Assembly: GCA_900551435.1 (NCBI GenBank)
Contig: URVW01000014.1
Span: 1-40,566, forward strand
DNA from: an uncultured Faecalibacterium sp.
GTDB taxonomy: Bacteria; Bacillota; Clostridia; Oscillospirales; Ruminococcaceae
Reading direction: 5' to 3'
Length of the DNA: 40,566 nucleotides
In this document: in pieces, positions 15,972-24,492 of the stretch
Position numbering within the stretch: position 1 is the stretch's first letter
Layout of the letters: the number at the start of each line of letters is the position of its first letter
The notes under the pieces: model-generated
What the model was told of the DNA's origin: nothing
Databases searched by the model: none
The model's input: the letters and a program-made list of their open reading frames with translations, nothing else
Position numbers and translations under genes: made by a program

Positions 15972-16316
15972 ATGGCAAAAGCAAAAAAGAGAGTGATTGT
16001 AGTTGGCACTGCTTTCGTGGCCGCAGTTCTTTTGGGGTTACTTCTGTGGAATTTGTGGAGCAGAAAAACGTCAGAACTCACGGTGAGCAAAGTCGATTTG
16101 GACAACGACTGCATTTATGCAGAAGCGAAAAATCAATTATACGATACAAAAGACCGCTATATAATTCAGGGAGCATCGGATTACTTGAAAGGGCGGGTTC
16201 AGTTGTCCCAGATCGAAACCGGTGAGACGATTACGGTGATTTCTAATGGGAAAGTTCTGTTGTCTGATCCGTACCAGTTTGATACGATCTATAAAATCCA
16301 AAGGAGCACCCCATGA
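15972..16316 (+). CDS. Small single-pass membrane protein, function unknown
   Basis: 114 residues. A Lys/Arg-rich start is followed by one membrane helix (about residues 8-28) and a soluble domain of about 85 residues, probably outside the cell, rich in beta-forming residues (IYAEAKNQLYD, YIIQGASDYLKG, ETITVISNGKVLL). AAAGGAG precedes the ATG. I do not recognise a family. It overlaps the next gene by four bases (ATGA), so the two are coupled, and it lies in the same direction as the broken DUF2007-like gene. Confidence 0.75.
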   Translation: MAKAKKRVIVVGTAFVAAVLLGLLLWNLWSRKTSELTVSKVDLDNDCIYAEAKNQLYDTKDRYIIQGASDYLKGRVQLSQIETGETITVISNGKVLLSDPYQFDTIYKIQRSTP

Positions 16317-16567
16317 AAAAGGTCCAAAACTATTTTTCCTATCTAAAAACATCTGTTTTATCGACGGAAGAGCTGTTCGAGCTGTTCCGGCTCCATACCG
16401 AAGGAAAGGACATCTCGCCGTATCGGTTTGATGATTTGGAACAGGCAAAAGATTTGAGCGACAATCAAAAAGCGGCCGCTCAAGAGCTGCTAAAACTTGG
16501 AAATCAGGTGGCAGTTTTGTCGCGAAAGGGGATCACAGTCGCCCTGATCGGCTATGTAGAGCAATAA
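16313..16567 (+). CDS. Small protein of unknown function
   Basis: 84 residues, soluble and helical by composition, with no recognised domain. Visible features are LSTEELFELFRLHTEGKDI near the N-terminus and a C-terminal strand-rich LGNQVAVLSRKGITVALIGYVE. Coupled to the preceding membrane protein by an ATGA overlap, and followed closely by a strong terminator. The pair may act together, but nothing in the sequence shows how. Confidence 0.7.
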   Translation: MKKVQNYFSYLKTSVLSTEELFELFRLHTEGKDISPYRFDDLEQAKDLSDNQKAAAQELLKLGNQVAVLSRKGITVALIGYVEQ

Positions 16568-16572
16568 TGAGG

Positions 16573-16619
16573 ACCGGCGCTGAAGTTTAAGCTTCAGCGC
16601 CGGTTCTCGTTTTGTCGTT
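16573..16619. terminator. Terminator between convergent genes
   Basis: ACCGGCGCTGAAG (16573-16585) pairs with CTTCAGCGCCGGT (16592-16604), followed by a T-rich tail reaching the methyltransferase stop. It probably also serves the minus-strand gene. Confidence 0.85.
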
Positions 16620-17492
16620 TTATTTGACTCCGCGCACGACTTGCAGGATCGAAGTCTCGGTGTCCCACTGTTTTGTTCCAGCGTCGTACAGGGCGGCGCG
16701 GATGTCGAAGCGCTGGTTCGCCAGCCGCTTCATTTTGTCAACTTCCGTCTGCGAGACAGGCCGTTCCGGCAGCTGAAGCAGACTGTCGATGTTTTCCAGC
16801 GTCTGCTGACGGTCTGCGTCAATCATGGCGTGTGCCATTTCCGGGGAATAGGCCGGGTCATCGGGCGTGAGCGGAACGACGACATAGCCGGTGGAAACAT
16901 CGTGGAAGCCATACGCTTCCAGATTGCGGGGCAGCTCCATTTCGTTCTGCGCATAGGCTCCGATGGCATTTTGTTTTACGGTATCGCGGAAAAAGGCTGC
17001 GGTGCGCTCCCAAATTTCGCGCTCGAAGTCTGTCTCAGCGGCAAGGCAGGAGGCTGTCTGATGAATGCTCCTGCGAACGCAGAGGACAAGGCAGACTCCG
17101 CCGGGGCGCAGAACGCGATACTGTTCCTTATAAAAGGGATCGGGCGGGATGTGCTCGGCCACCGTGTTGGAAATGGTCACATCAAAAGAGTCGTCCGGGA
17201 AGGGAAGCGCTGTGGCGTCGCCCTCGAGGAACCGCGCCTGTGGGACCTGCTTTTGGGCGAACGCGATGAAATTGCTGTCCCGGTCGATGCCGGTGATGTG
17301 CTGATGCGGATACCAGCGGGAGAGGGACTCGGCCAGCGCGCCGGGACCGCAGCCGATCTCCAGAACGTCGGACCGGTCGTCGATGCGGAAAAGTGCCTCG
17401 TACTGCCCGCGGAAGGGATCGGAGAAGCGGAGCCGGCGAGAAAAATACAGTGTGCCGATGGTTTGGATGTAGGTGGACCAAAGCGTGTTCAT
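16620..17492 (-). CDS. Class I SAM-dependent methyltransferase
   Basis: 290 residues. The Rossmann methyltransferase core is clear: motif I VLEIGCGPGALAESL (about 43-57), an acidic motif II at GIDRDS, motif III at LEGDATALPFPDDSFDVTISN, and RVLRPGGVCLVL for motif V. The C-terminal half is longer than the minimal fold and may choose the substrate. The target (small molecule, quinone-like or other) cannot be told from sequence. GGAGGG precedes the ATG. Transcribed divergently from the two-component pair. Confidence 0.88.
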   Translation of the reverse strand: MNTLWSTYIQTIGTLYFSRRLRFSDPFRGQYEALFRIDDRSDVLEIGCGPGALAESLSRWYPHQHITGIDRDSNFIAFAQKQVPQARFLEGDATALPFPDDSFDVTISNTVAEHIPPDPFYKEQYRVLRPGGVCLVLCVRRSIHQTASCLAAETDFEREIWERTAAFFRDTVKQNAIGAYAQNEMELPRNLEAYGFHDVSTGYVVVPLTPDDPAYSPEMAHAMIDADRQQTLENIDSLLQLPERPVSQTEVDKMKRLANQRFDIRAALYDAGTKQWDTETSILQVVRGVK

Positions 17493-17519
17493 AGGTGCTC
17501 CCTCCTTCTTGGGAAGGCA

Positions 17520-17548
17520 AGCGTATCAGTTTGTGAACGAAATGTCAA
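17520..17548 (-). promoter_or_regulatory. Predicted promoter of the methyltransferase gene
   Basis: TTGACA (17543-17548) and TACGCT (17520-17525) on the minus strand with 17 bases between. The -35 box is perfect and the -10 box weak. Confidence 0.5.
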
Positions 17549-17563
17549 GAAAAAATCGGGACA

Positions 17564-17592
17564 TTGCAAAATTTTTTTGGATTCTGTATAAT
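17564..17592 (+). promoter_or_regulatory. Predicted promoter of the two-component operon
   Basis: TTGCAA (17564-17569) and TATAAT (17587-17592), 17-base spacer with a T-run inside. It is back-to-back with the methyltransferase promoter, 15 bases apart. Confidence 0.65.
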
Positions 17593-17660
17593 ATGATTGG
17601 ATTTTTGCCGAGATGGAAGATTTTATGACAGAAAAGAATCGATGCGGGGAGGTGCGGGAT

Positions 17661-18371
17661 ATGATCCGCATTGCGATCGTGGAAGATGAAGGAGCGGTGC
17701 GCGAACAGCTGATCGGGTATGTGCAGCGCTACACCCGGCAGTATGGCACGGTGTTTGATATCAAGACGTTTTCGGACGGCGTCGAAATTTTAGAGGATTA
17801 CCGCCCGGTCTATGATCTGGTGCTTCTGGATGTGGAGATGAAGCATCTGGACGGCATGGAGACAGCTCGGAAAATTCGGGAGCTGGACCCGGACGTGATG
17901 CTGATCTTCATCACCAACATGGCGCAGTATGCCATCAAGGGCTATGCGGTGGGGGCGCTGGACTATGTGCTGAAGCCTGTGCCGTATTTTGCGTTCTCGC
18001 AGCAGCTGCAAAAAGCGGAAGAGCAGCTCCGCCGCCGCACCCGCCATTATCTGGCGGTCCCGGTGGAGGGCGGACTGCGCCGCTTGGACACCTCGCGCAT
18101 CTATTATCTGGAAAGTGAAGGACACCGGGTGCATTTCTACACCGAAGAAGGCGATTTTGCGGCCCCCGGCGCACTGAAAGCGCTGGAAGAAAAACTGGCG
18201 GACCGTCCGTTCGCGCGGTGCAACAGCGGCTATCTGGTCAATCTGGCGCAGGTACAGGCGGTCCAGCAGAACACGGTGCAAGTCGGCCCCTACGAACTGC
18301 AGATCAGCCGCCCCAAGCGGAAGAGTTTTCTGGCCGCGCTGACCGACTACATCGGAGGTGACGGCCTATGA
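17661..18371 (+). CDS. LytTR-family response regulator (AgrA-like)
   Basis: 236 residues. The receiver domain (1-120) has the acidic pocket EDE at 8-10, phospho-acceptor Asp57 (VLLDVEM) and the conserved Lys of LKPV near 108. The LytTR DNA-binding domain covers about 130-235 (RIYYLESEGHRVHFYT, then FARCNSGYLVNLAQV). The ATG at 17661 follows GGGGAGGTG; an upstream ATG at 17613 lacks a good site. Four-base overlap with the kinase gene downstream. Confidence 0.93.
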   Translation: MIRIAIVEDEGAVREQLIGYVQRYTRQYGTVFDIKTFSDGVEILEDYRPVYDLVLLDVEMKHLDGMETARKIRELDPDVMLIFITNMAQYAIKGYAVGALDYVLKPVPYFAFSQQLQKAEEQLRRRTRHYLAVPVEGGLRRLDTSRIYYLESEGHRVHFYTEEGDFAAPGALKALEEKLADRPFARCNSGYLVNLAQVQAVQQNTVQVGPYELQISRPKRKSFLAALTDYIGGDGL

Positions 18372-19651
18372 CGTCGTTCCCGGACATCCCGCGCCTGTAC
18401 ACGGCGCTGGCGGAGTGGCTGGCCGTCATTCTGTATGCCCAGAGCCGCCCCCGGCGGTTCGGAAAGCCGGTCACGGTCGCGGTCGATGTGGGGCTGGCGC
18501 TGATGCTGGGCCTGTTTCTGGAACTGACGGGCAGCGTGCCCCTTGCATTCTGGCTTCCCTGCATGGTCACGGCGGTGGCGATGCAGTATTTTTATCTGTG
18601 GATCATGCGGGATGCCAACTGGCTGGAAGCGGCCTATGACTGCTCCCGCACGTTTATTCTGGCGGAATTTGCGGCCAGCGCCGAGTGGCAGGTCCACTGT
18701 ATGCTGTTCCCGCAGCGCGGGGGCGCAGACCCGCTGGCCATCCTGCTGATGGCAGTCATTTACGGCGGTGTTTTTGGCGTGGTGTGCTGGCTGGAGCGTA
18801 CCCGCCCGCGCCCGACCGGGCACATGGACATCAGCAACAAGGCCGCACTGGTGGCCGTGGTCATGGCGATGACGGTCTTTGCAGTGAGCAATCTGAGCTT
18901 TCTGGACGGGGATGTGAACATGAACGTGCTCTACATCCGGACGCTGGTGGATTTCTGCGGCGTGCTGATCCTGACGGTCCAGCACGAACAGCTGCGGGAA
19001 GCGGCCCTTCACAAGGAGCTGACCGCGATGGACAGCGTCCTGCACCGCCAGTATGAGCAGTACAAGCGGAGCAAAGAGGGCATCAAGCTCATCAACCGGC
19101 GGTATCATGAGCTGAAGATTCAAATTGCGGACATCCGCGCCGAGCGGGACCGCGCCAAGCAGGACGCGGCGCTGGCCCAGATGGAGCACGGAATCCTGCA
19201 ATATGAAGCCGAGAACAAGACCGGAAACCCGGTGCTGGACACCCTTCTGACGGCCAAGAGCATGGACTGTCAGGAGAAAAAGATTCGAATGACCAGCGTA
19301 GCCGACGGCCGGTCGCTGAGCTTTCTGACCACCCGTGAGATCTGCACCATCGTGGGAACGGCGCTGGACAATGCCATCGAGAGCTGTTCCGCCGAGCCGG
19401 ACCTCGAAAAGCGGCTCATCCGAACGGCTGTCTATGTCCAGAACGGCTTTGTGATGTTCCGGTTCGAGAACTACTGTGCCCAGCCGGTCGAGCTGGGCGC
19501 GGATGGGCTGCCTGTCAAGAGCACCCACGGCGGCTATGACCTGAAAAGTCTGCGGGCCGTGGCCCAGCAGCACGGGGGCAGCATGACCCTGCATTGGGAG
19601 AACCAGTGGTTCACCCTGCGGGTGCTTCTGCCGCTGCCGAAAACCGAATAA
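18368..19651 (+). CDS. GHKL sensor histidine kinase (AgrC-like)
   Basis: 427 residues. The N-terminal half has about six hydrophobic segments (15-200). A coiled linker and the phospho-acceptor His247 (RYHELKIQI) follow. The C-terminal ATPase shows the N box TALDNAIES (Asn335) and a G-box-like HGGYDLKSL (387-395), where Asp replaces the second Gly of the usual GxGL. It is predicted to phosphorylate the adjacent LytTR regulator. AgrC homologues usually sense a cyclic peptide, but no agrB/agrD pair is adjacent. The ligand is therefore unknown. Confidence 0.9.
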   Translation: MTSFPDIPRLYTALAEWLAVILYAQSRPRRFGKPVTVAVDVGLALMLGLFLELTGSVPLAFWLPCMVTAVAMQYFYLWIMRDANWLEAAYDCSRTFILAEFAASAEWQVHCMLFPQRGGADPLAILLMAVIYGGVFGVVCWLERTRPRPTGHMDISNKAALVAVVMAMTVFAVSNLSFLDGDVNMNVLYIRTLVDFCGVLILTVQHEQLREAALHKELTAMDSVLHRQYEQYKRSKEGIKLINRRYHELKIQIADIRAERDRAKQDAALAQMEHGILQYEAENKTGNPVLDTLLTAKSMDCQEKKIRMTSVADGRSLSFLTTREICTIVGTALDNAIESCSAEPDLEKRLIRTAVYVQNGFVMFRFENYCAQPVELGADGLPVKSTHGGYDLKSLRAVAQQHGGSMTLHWENQWFTLRVLLPLPKTE

Positions 19652-19683
19652 AGCACTTAAAGGAGACTGCTGTAAAATTGGCT

Positions 19684-19816
19684 CAACCTCTCCGTCACGG
19701 CTGCGCCGTGCCACCTCTCCTGATAGGAGAGGCCTTGGCATGGCGGAAAGCCAAATCTCTTCGCCAGAGGCTCCCCTATTAGGGGAGCTGTCGAGCGACA
19801 GCGAGACTGAGAGGTT
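19684..19816 (+). repeat. MITE-like repeat, copy A
   Basis: About 133 bases bounded by imperfect inverted ends AACCTCTC and GAGAGGTT. Inside are small palindromes CACGGCTGCGCCGTG, CTCTCCTGATAGGAGAG and CTCCCCTATTAGGGGAG, and a GTCGAGCGACAGCGAGAC block. Copy B at 27533-27667 is the same element in the opposite orientation. No coding frame fits it. Confidence 0.75.
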
Positions 19817-19866
19817 TGCTTGGTGCAGCAGCCCCTGTTTTTTCAAAATAGCTCGTTTCCCGGCGC

Positions 19867-19995
19867 TTACTCGTGATCGCCGGTGTAGATCTGGATATAG
19901 CGGGGAGCGTGTTTGTCCTGCACAAAGAGCAGAGCGCAGGTCAGTGCGGCAGCTAAGAACGTGAATACAGCAAGCAGAGCTTTGAGAACTTTCAT
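19867..19995 (-). CDS. 42-residue single-pass membrane protein
   Basis: A small frame on the minus strand from ATG at 19995 to TAA at 19867. GGAGG lies eight bases upstream of the start and a good promoter is found at 20074-20102. The protein starts MKVLKALL, has one hydrophobic helix (about residues 4-25), then a charged tail QDKHAPRYIQIYTGDHE that would face outward. I do not recognise a named family. The signals and the sensible composition argue for a real gene. It sits between the kinase gene and the rnf operon, transcribed away from rnf. Confidence 0.7.
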   Translation of the reverse strand: MKVLKALLAVFTFLAAALTCALLFVQDKHAPRYIQIYTGDHE

Positions 19996-20073
19996 CGTTT
20001 CAATCCTCCTTGGCGGATATGGTTGTTCAGAAACAGGGCAGGAAATTCAGCCCCTGTTAGAGTTCTTGAAATC

Positions 20074-20102
20074 AGTATATCATATTCTCCGCCGAAAGGC
20101 AA
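20074..20102 (-). promoter_or_regulatory. Predicted promoter of the 42-residue protein
   Basis: TTGCCT (20097-20102) and TATACT (20074-20079) on the minus strand, 17-base spacer. The leader of about 75 bases contains an inverted repeat AACAGGG/CCCTGTT (about 20033-20058). Confidence 0.55.
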
Positions 20103-20213
20103 ACGTCCTTATTTTTTGGTGAACGTTACAAAAATATCAAGGGTTAGTCACGGCTAATGAGCGAAAATAGCAAAGAAAATTAAGGAAAACCCATCATTTC
20201 TGCTCAGTTGTCG

Positions 20214-20242
20214 TTGAACTTCGTTCCCTAAAATGATACAAT
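20214..20242 (+). promoter_or_regulatory. Predicted promoter of the rnf operon
   Basis: TTGAAC (20214-20219) and TACAAT (20237-20242), 17-base spacer; start near 20249. The leader is about 85 bases long and GC-rich, and no known riboswitch was recognised. Confidence 0.65.
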
Positions 20243-20333
20243 AAGCGTGTTAAGCAGCTGCTGTCCCGGGCATCGGTGCGCCTGTACGGGTGCTGGGGGC
20301 GGCAATTCAAGTCAGAATGGGGGATTTAAGTCC

Positions 20334-21656
20334 ATGTTGAACAAGCTGAAACGTGCGGCGCTTGGCGCGCATACGCCGCATGACAAAGCAACCGCTGCAA
20401 GCAAACCAGTCCCGATGCCTCTGCCCGCGCAGGTACGCATCCTGATGAGCCAGCACATCGGCGCCCCGGCGAAAGCCTTGGTCAAAAAGGGCGACGAAGT
20501 GTTTGTCGGCACCAAAATTGGTGAGGCAGGCGGTTTTGTTTCTGCAAATATCCACTCCAGCGTTTCCGGCACTGTTGCTGCCGTGGAACCGTTCCGTCTG
20601 TCCAACGGCCGGATGTGCGACTCTGTCGTCATCAAGACCGATGGCAAGCAGACCGTTGACCCCGCCGTCAAGGCTCCGGAAGTGACCGATAAGGCCAGCT
20701 TCCTCGCCGCGGTGCGCGAGTGCGGTCTGGTCGGTCTGGGCGGCGCAGGCTTCCCGACCGATGTCAAGCTGCAGCCCAAGAGCGCAGTTGACACCCTGCT
20801 GATCAACGCTTCCGAGTGCGAAGTGTGGCTGACCAGCGACACGCAGGAGATGCTGAACTGCAGCGATGACATCATCCGCGGCATCGAAGCTGTCCTGAAG
20901 TACACCGGTATCCCGAAGTGCGTCATCGGCATCGAGAACAACAAGCCGGAGTGCATCGACCTGCTGTGCCAGAAGACGAAGGACAAGCCCGCGATCGAGG
21001 TCAAGCCGCTGCCCAGCGTTTACGGCACGGGCGCAGAGCTGATCCTGATCGAGAAGTGCCTGGGCCGCGAGGTCCCGCACGGCGGTCTGCCCGCCGATGC
21101 CGGTGCGGTCGTCATGAACGTGACCAGTGTTTCCACGCTGGGCAAGTATCTGGCTACCGGTATGCCGGTCGTCAGCCGTTGCATCACGGTCGATGGCGAT
21201 GCCTGTGCAAAGCCGCAGAACCTCATCGTCCCCGTGGGTACTGCCTATGAGGATGTCATCAACGCTGCCGGCATCAAGGGCGGCGTCACGCTGGGCAAGG
21301 TCGTTGCCGGCGGTGCAATGATGGGCCCTGCCGTCGAGAGCCTGAGCTATCCCACCACCAAGACTACTTCCGGCCTCATCATGCTGAGCGACACCGCCGC
21401 GAAACCCGCGCCGGTCTCTCCCTGCATCCGCTGCGGCCGCTGTGTCGAGTATTGCCCGATGGGTCTGGAGCCGGTCGAGGTCAATCAGGCCTACGCCGCC
21501 CGCGATGTTCAGGAGCTGGGCAAGCTGCATGTTGACTACTGCTTCAACTGCGGCTCCTGCTCGTTCGTCTGTCCGGCAAAGCGCCCCTGCACCCAGATGA
21601 TGGGTCTGGCAAAGGCGTTCTACCTTGGTGAAATCAAAAAAGGAGGCAATAAGTAA
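20334..21656 (+). CDS. rnfC: Rnf complex subunit RnfC
   Basis: 440 residues, peripheral NADH/FMN-binding subunit of the Rnf ferredoxin:NAD+ oxidoreductase. It has an N-terminal barrel-sandwich region, then a Nqo1-like core with GLGGAGFPTDVKL and SECEVWLTSD. Two 4Fe-4S motifs follow, CIRCGRCVEYCP (from about residue 364) and CFNCGSCSFVCP (from about 403). GGGGG before the ATG at 20334 fits this start; the open frame upstream overlaps the promoter. First gene of rnfCDGEAB. The stop overlaps the rnfD start by one base. Confidence 0.96.
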   Translation: MLNKLKRAALGAHTPHDKATAASKPVPMPLPAQVRILMSQHIGAPAKALVKKGDEVFVGTKIGEAGGFVSANIHSSVSGTVAAVEPFRLSNGRMCDSVVIKTDGKQTVDPAVKAPEVTDKASFLAAVRECGLVGLGGAGFPTDVKLQPKSAVDTLLINASECEVWLTSDTQEMLNCSDDIIRGIEAVLKYTGIPKCVIGIENNKPECIDLLCQKTKDKPAIEVKPLPSVYGTGAELILIEKCLGREVPHGGLPADAGAVVMNVTSVSTLGKYLATGMPVVSRCITVDGDACAKPQNLIVPVGTAYEDVINAAGIKGGVTLGKVVAGGAMMGPAVESLSYPTTKTTSGLIMLSDTAAKPAPVSPCIRCGRCVEYCPMGLEPVEVNQAYAARDVQELGKLHVDYCFNCGSCSFVCPAKRPCTQMMGLAKAFYLGEIKKGGNK

Positions 21657-22615
21657 TGGATACTCGGCTTATTGTTTCGGCCTCCCCGCACCTGCGCTCT
21701 GAGGAGACGACCACCGGCCTGATGGCAAACGTGATCGTCGCCCTGACCCCCTGCGTGGTGGCCTCTGCGATTATTTTTGGTCTGCGCGCTCTGCTGGTCA
21801 CGGCGGTGTCCGTTGTGGCCTGTGTCGCGTTCGAGTGGCTGTACTGCAAGCTGCTCAAGAAGCCCAACCCCATTGGAGATCTCTCTGCTGTGGTCACCGG
21901 CATCATCCTCGCGATGAACGTGCCTGTGGGTATGCCTCTGGGCCAGCTCATCATCGGCGATCTGGTCGCCATCATCGTGGTCAAGCAGCTGTTCGGCGGC
22001 ATCGGCATGAACTTTGCCAACCCCGCACTGGTCGGCCGTATCGTTCTGTTCGTCAGCTTTGCTGGTGAGATGAACAAGTGGGTGTTCCCGGATGCAGCGG
22101 TCGATCAGCTGTCCAGCGCAACGCCGCTGAGCGTGGCTGATCCTTCCAAGCTGAGCCTTCTGGACCTGTTCATGGGCGTCCATGGCGGCGTTCTGGGCGA
22201 GACCTGCGCTCTGGCTATCCTGCTGGGCCTGATCTATCTGGTGGCCACCAAGACCATCAGCATCGCGATCCCGGCTTCTTACATCGGCAGTATGTTCATT
22301 TTCTACCTGATCTCTACGCACAGTCTGCACGGCGCACTGGTGGGCATCCTGTCCGGCGGTCTGCTGTTCGGCGCTGTGTTCATGGCGACCGACTATGTCA
22401 CCAGCCCCTTCACCCTGAAGGGCAAGCTGATCTACGGCGTGGCGCTGGGCATCGTGACCTTCGCTATCCGTGAGTGGGGCAGCTACGCCGAGGGCGTTTC
22501 CTTCGCGCTGCTGTTCATGAACCTGTGGGTCCCCTTCATCAACGATTGGACCCGTCAGACTCCTTATGGCTATATCAAGCCCGCAAAGAAAGCAAAGGAG
22601 GGTGCTGGCAAATGA
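21656..22615 (+). CDS. rnfD: Rnf complex membrane subunit RnfD
   Basis: 319 residues with about nine membrane segments. RnfD carries a covalently bound FMN on a threonine. The matching motif SSATPL has its threonine at residue 156. RSEETTTGLMANVI near the start and AFIREWGSYAEGVSFALLFMNLWVPFID-like residues near the end match the family. It is probably part of the ion channel. One-base overlap with rnfC and ATGA overlap with rnfG. Confidence 0.95.
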   Translation: MDTRLIVSASPHLRSEETTTGLMANVIVALTPCVVASAIIFGLRALLVTAVSVVACVAFEWLYCKLLKKPNPIGDLSAVVTGIILAMNVPVGMPLGQLIIGDLVAIIVVKQLFGGIGMNFANPALVGRIVLFVSFAGEMNKWVFPDAAVDQLSSATPLSVADPSKLSLLDLFMGVHGGVLGETCALAILLGLIYLVATKTISIAIPASYIGSMFIFYLISTHSLHGALVGILSGGLLFGAVFMATDYVTSPFTLKGKLIYGVALGIVTFAIREWGSYAEGVSFALLFMNLWVPFINDWTRQTPYGYIKPAKKAKEGAGK

Positions 22616-23160
22616 GTAAGAATTCTACTTGGGAGAGCACTGTCAAGCCGGTCGTCGTTCTGAGCGTCATCGCTCTGGTCGTCAGTCTGCTGCTGGCATT
22701 GGTCAACTCCTTTACGGCTCCCATCATTGAAGAGAACCAGAAGGCTGCTACGCTGGCCGCTTATGTGGACGTCATGCCCACCGTTGCCAGCGCATCCGAT
22801 CTGGACGAGGTGACCGGTTTCACCACCGAAAACGTCACCGGCGTGGTCAAGGCCACCGATGGCAGCATCGCCATCAAGGCTGAGGAAAAGGGCTTTGACG
22901 GCGGCATCCTGTCCGTCATCATCGGCTTCGACACCAACGGCACAGTCACCGGCATCTGGGTGGATGCTTCCACTCAGACTAAGGGCATCGGCAGCAATGT
23001 CGCGAACGACAGCTTCCTCGCTCAGTTCGACGGCATGGACGGCACGCAGAACATCGTTCTGGGTCAGGGCTATGATGCCTACAGCGGCGCAACGATTTCT
23101 TCCAAGGCCCTGTTTGCCGCCATCAACGACTGCATCAACTGCTACAATGAGTTGGCATAA
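22612..23160 (+). CDS. rnfG: Rnf complex subunit RnfG
   Basis: 182 residues: one N-terminal membrane helix (about 12-34) and an outward FMN-binding domain. The covalent FMN site SGATIS has its threonine at about residue 161 (YDAYSGATISSKAL). The ATG at 22612 overlaps the rnfD stop and follows AAAGGAGGG. The longer open frame upstream is a shadow of rnfD. It passes electrons between RnfD and the other membrane subunits. Confidence 0.95.
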   Translation: MSKNSTWESTVKPVVVLSVIALVVSLLLALVNSFTAPIIEENQKAATLAAYVDVMPTVASASDLDEVTGFTTENVTGVVKATDGSIAIKAEEKGFDGGILSVIIGFDTNGTVTGIWVDASTQTKGIGSNVANDSFLAQFDGMDGTQNIVLGQGYDAYSGATISSKALFAAINDCINCYNELA

Positions 23161-23176
23161 AGGAGGTTGGTAAGAA

Positions 23177-23842
23177 ATGGCAAATGAAAACAAGTCCAAG
23201 GTAAGCATCCTTACCAACGGCATCATCAAAGAAAACCCCGTTCTGCGTCTGGTTCTGGGCACTTGCTCGTGCCTTGCCGTCACCACGGCTGTTTCCAGCG
23301 CACTGGGCATGGGTGCGGCCTTCACCTTCGTGCTGGTCTGCTCCAACATCCTGATCTCGCTGCTGCGCAACGTGATCCCCGCAAAGGTCCATCTGCCCTG
23401 CTACATCGTCATCATCGCGGGCTTCGTCACCATCGTCCAGATGGTCATGCACGCCTACATGGAGAGCCTGTACACCGCACTGGGCGTGTTCCTGCCCCTG
23501 ATCGTCGTCAACTGCATTATCCTCGGCCGTGCTGAGATGTTTGCATGCAAGAACAATGTCGTGGATTCCGCTCTGGACGGTATCGGCATGGGCATCGGCT
23601 ATACCCTGACCGTCACCCTGATGGCTTCCATCCGTGAGATCCTCGGCAGCGGCACTTGGCTGGGCTTCACCGTCCTGCCCGAGAGCATGGCCAAGATGAG
23701 CATTATGACGCAGGCCCCCGGCGCATTCTTCTGCTACGGTGTCCTGATGGCTGGCTGTGTCTGGCTGGAAGGCAAGCTCGACGCCCGCATTGAGCGCAAG
23801 AGCTGCTGTGACCTCGACAACCTGAAGAAGGAGGCGGAATAA
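23177..23842 (+). CDS. rnfE: Rnf complex membrane subunit RnfE
   Basis: 221 residues with about six membrane segments, homologous to NqrD. Family features include NPVLRLVLGTCSCLAVTT near the start and GVFLPLIVVNCIILGRAEMFA in the centre, which holds a conserved cysteine of the membrane Fe-S site. AAAGGAGG precedes the ATG. One base separates it from rnfA. Confidence 0.95.
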   Translation: MANENKSKVSILTNGIIKENPVLRLVLGTCSCLAVTTAVSSALGMGAAFTFVLVCSNILISLLRNVIPAKVHLPCYIVIIAGFVTIVQMVMHAYMESLYTALGVFLPLIVVNCIILGRAEMFACKNNVVDSALDGIGMGIGYTLTVTLMASIREILGSGTWLGFTVLPESMAKMSIMTQAPGAFFCYGVLMAGCVWLEGKLDARIERKSCCDLDNLKKEAE

Positions 23843-23843
23843 G

Positions 23844-24476
23844 ATGCTTGTCAAACTCGCTGCGATCTTCTTCAGCATGATCCTCGTCAACAACTATGTG
23901 CTGGTGAAGTTTTATGGCATCTGCCCGTTCTTGGGCGTTTCCAAAAAGCTGGACTCCTCTCTGGGCATGTCCGGCGCTGTTATCTTTGTTATGCTGGTGG
24001 CAACGGCTGTCACCTTCCCGCTGCAGATCTTCATTCTGGACCCGGCTGGCCTGAGCTACCTGCAGACCATCGTGTTCATTCTGGTCATCGCAGTTCTGGT
24101 CCAGTTCATCGAGATCTTCCTCAAGAAGTATGTCGTTGCGCTGTATAACTCTCTGGGCGTTTACCTGCCCCTGATCACCACCAACTGCTGTGTTCTGGCT
24201 GTCACCATTCTGGTCGTCGATGACTACGGCGCAGACGTTGCCACTCTGGGCTTCGGCGCTGCTTACATCGAGGCTCTGGTCTGCGCAGTCGGCGCAGGTG
24301 TCGGCTTCATGCTGGCCATGGTCATGTTCAGCGGCGTGCGCAAGCGCGTGGAAGCATGCGATCCCCCGGCTCCCTTCAAGGGTCTGCCCATCACGCTGAT
24401 CGCTGCGGCCATCACCAGCCTGTCCTTTATGGGCTTCGGCGGCCTCGTCGAAAACCTGTTCAATGTGACGCTGTAA
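23844..24476 (+). CDS. rnfA: Rnf complex membrane subunit RnfA
   Basis: 210 residues with six membrane segments, homologous to NqrE and to RnfE. NNYVLVKFYGICPFLGVSKK at the start and GVYLPLITTNCCVLAVTIL in the middle are family hallmarks. RnfA and RnfE insert in opposite directions and share an iron-sulfur centre at the membrane middle. AAGGAGG precedes the ATG. Confidence 0.95.
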   Translation: MLVKLAAIFFSMILVNNYVLVKFYGICPFLGVSKKLDSSLGMSGAVIFVMLVATAVTFPLQIFILDPAGLSYLQTIVFILVIAVLVQFIEIFLKKYVVALYNSLGVYLPLITTNCCVLAVTILVVDDYGADVATLGFGAAYIEALVCAVGAGVGFMLAMVMFSGVRKRVEACDPPAPFKGLPITLIAAAITSLSFMGFGGLVENLFNVTL

Positions 24477-24492
24477 GGGAGGAAACAGAACT

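Noticed and set aside
18347..19846. 499-residue open frame on the minus strand
   Set aside because: It lies antisense to the LytTR/GHKL pair, has His/Gln/Arg-rich shadow composition and no ribosome site or family motif. High GC makes such antisense frames common here.
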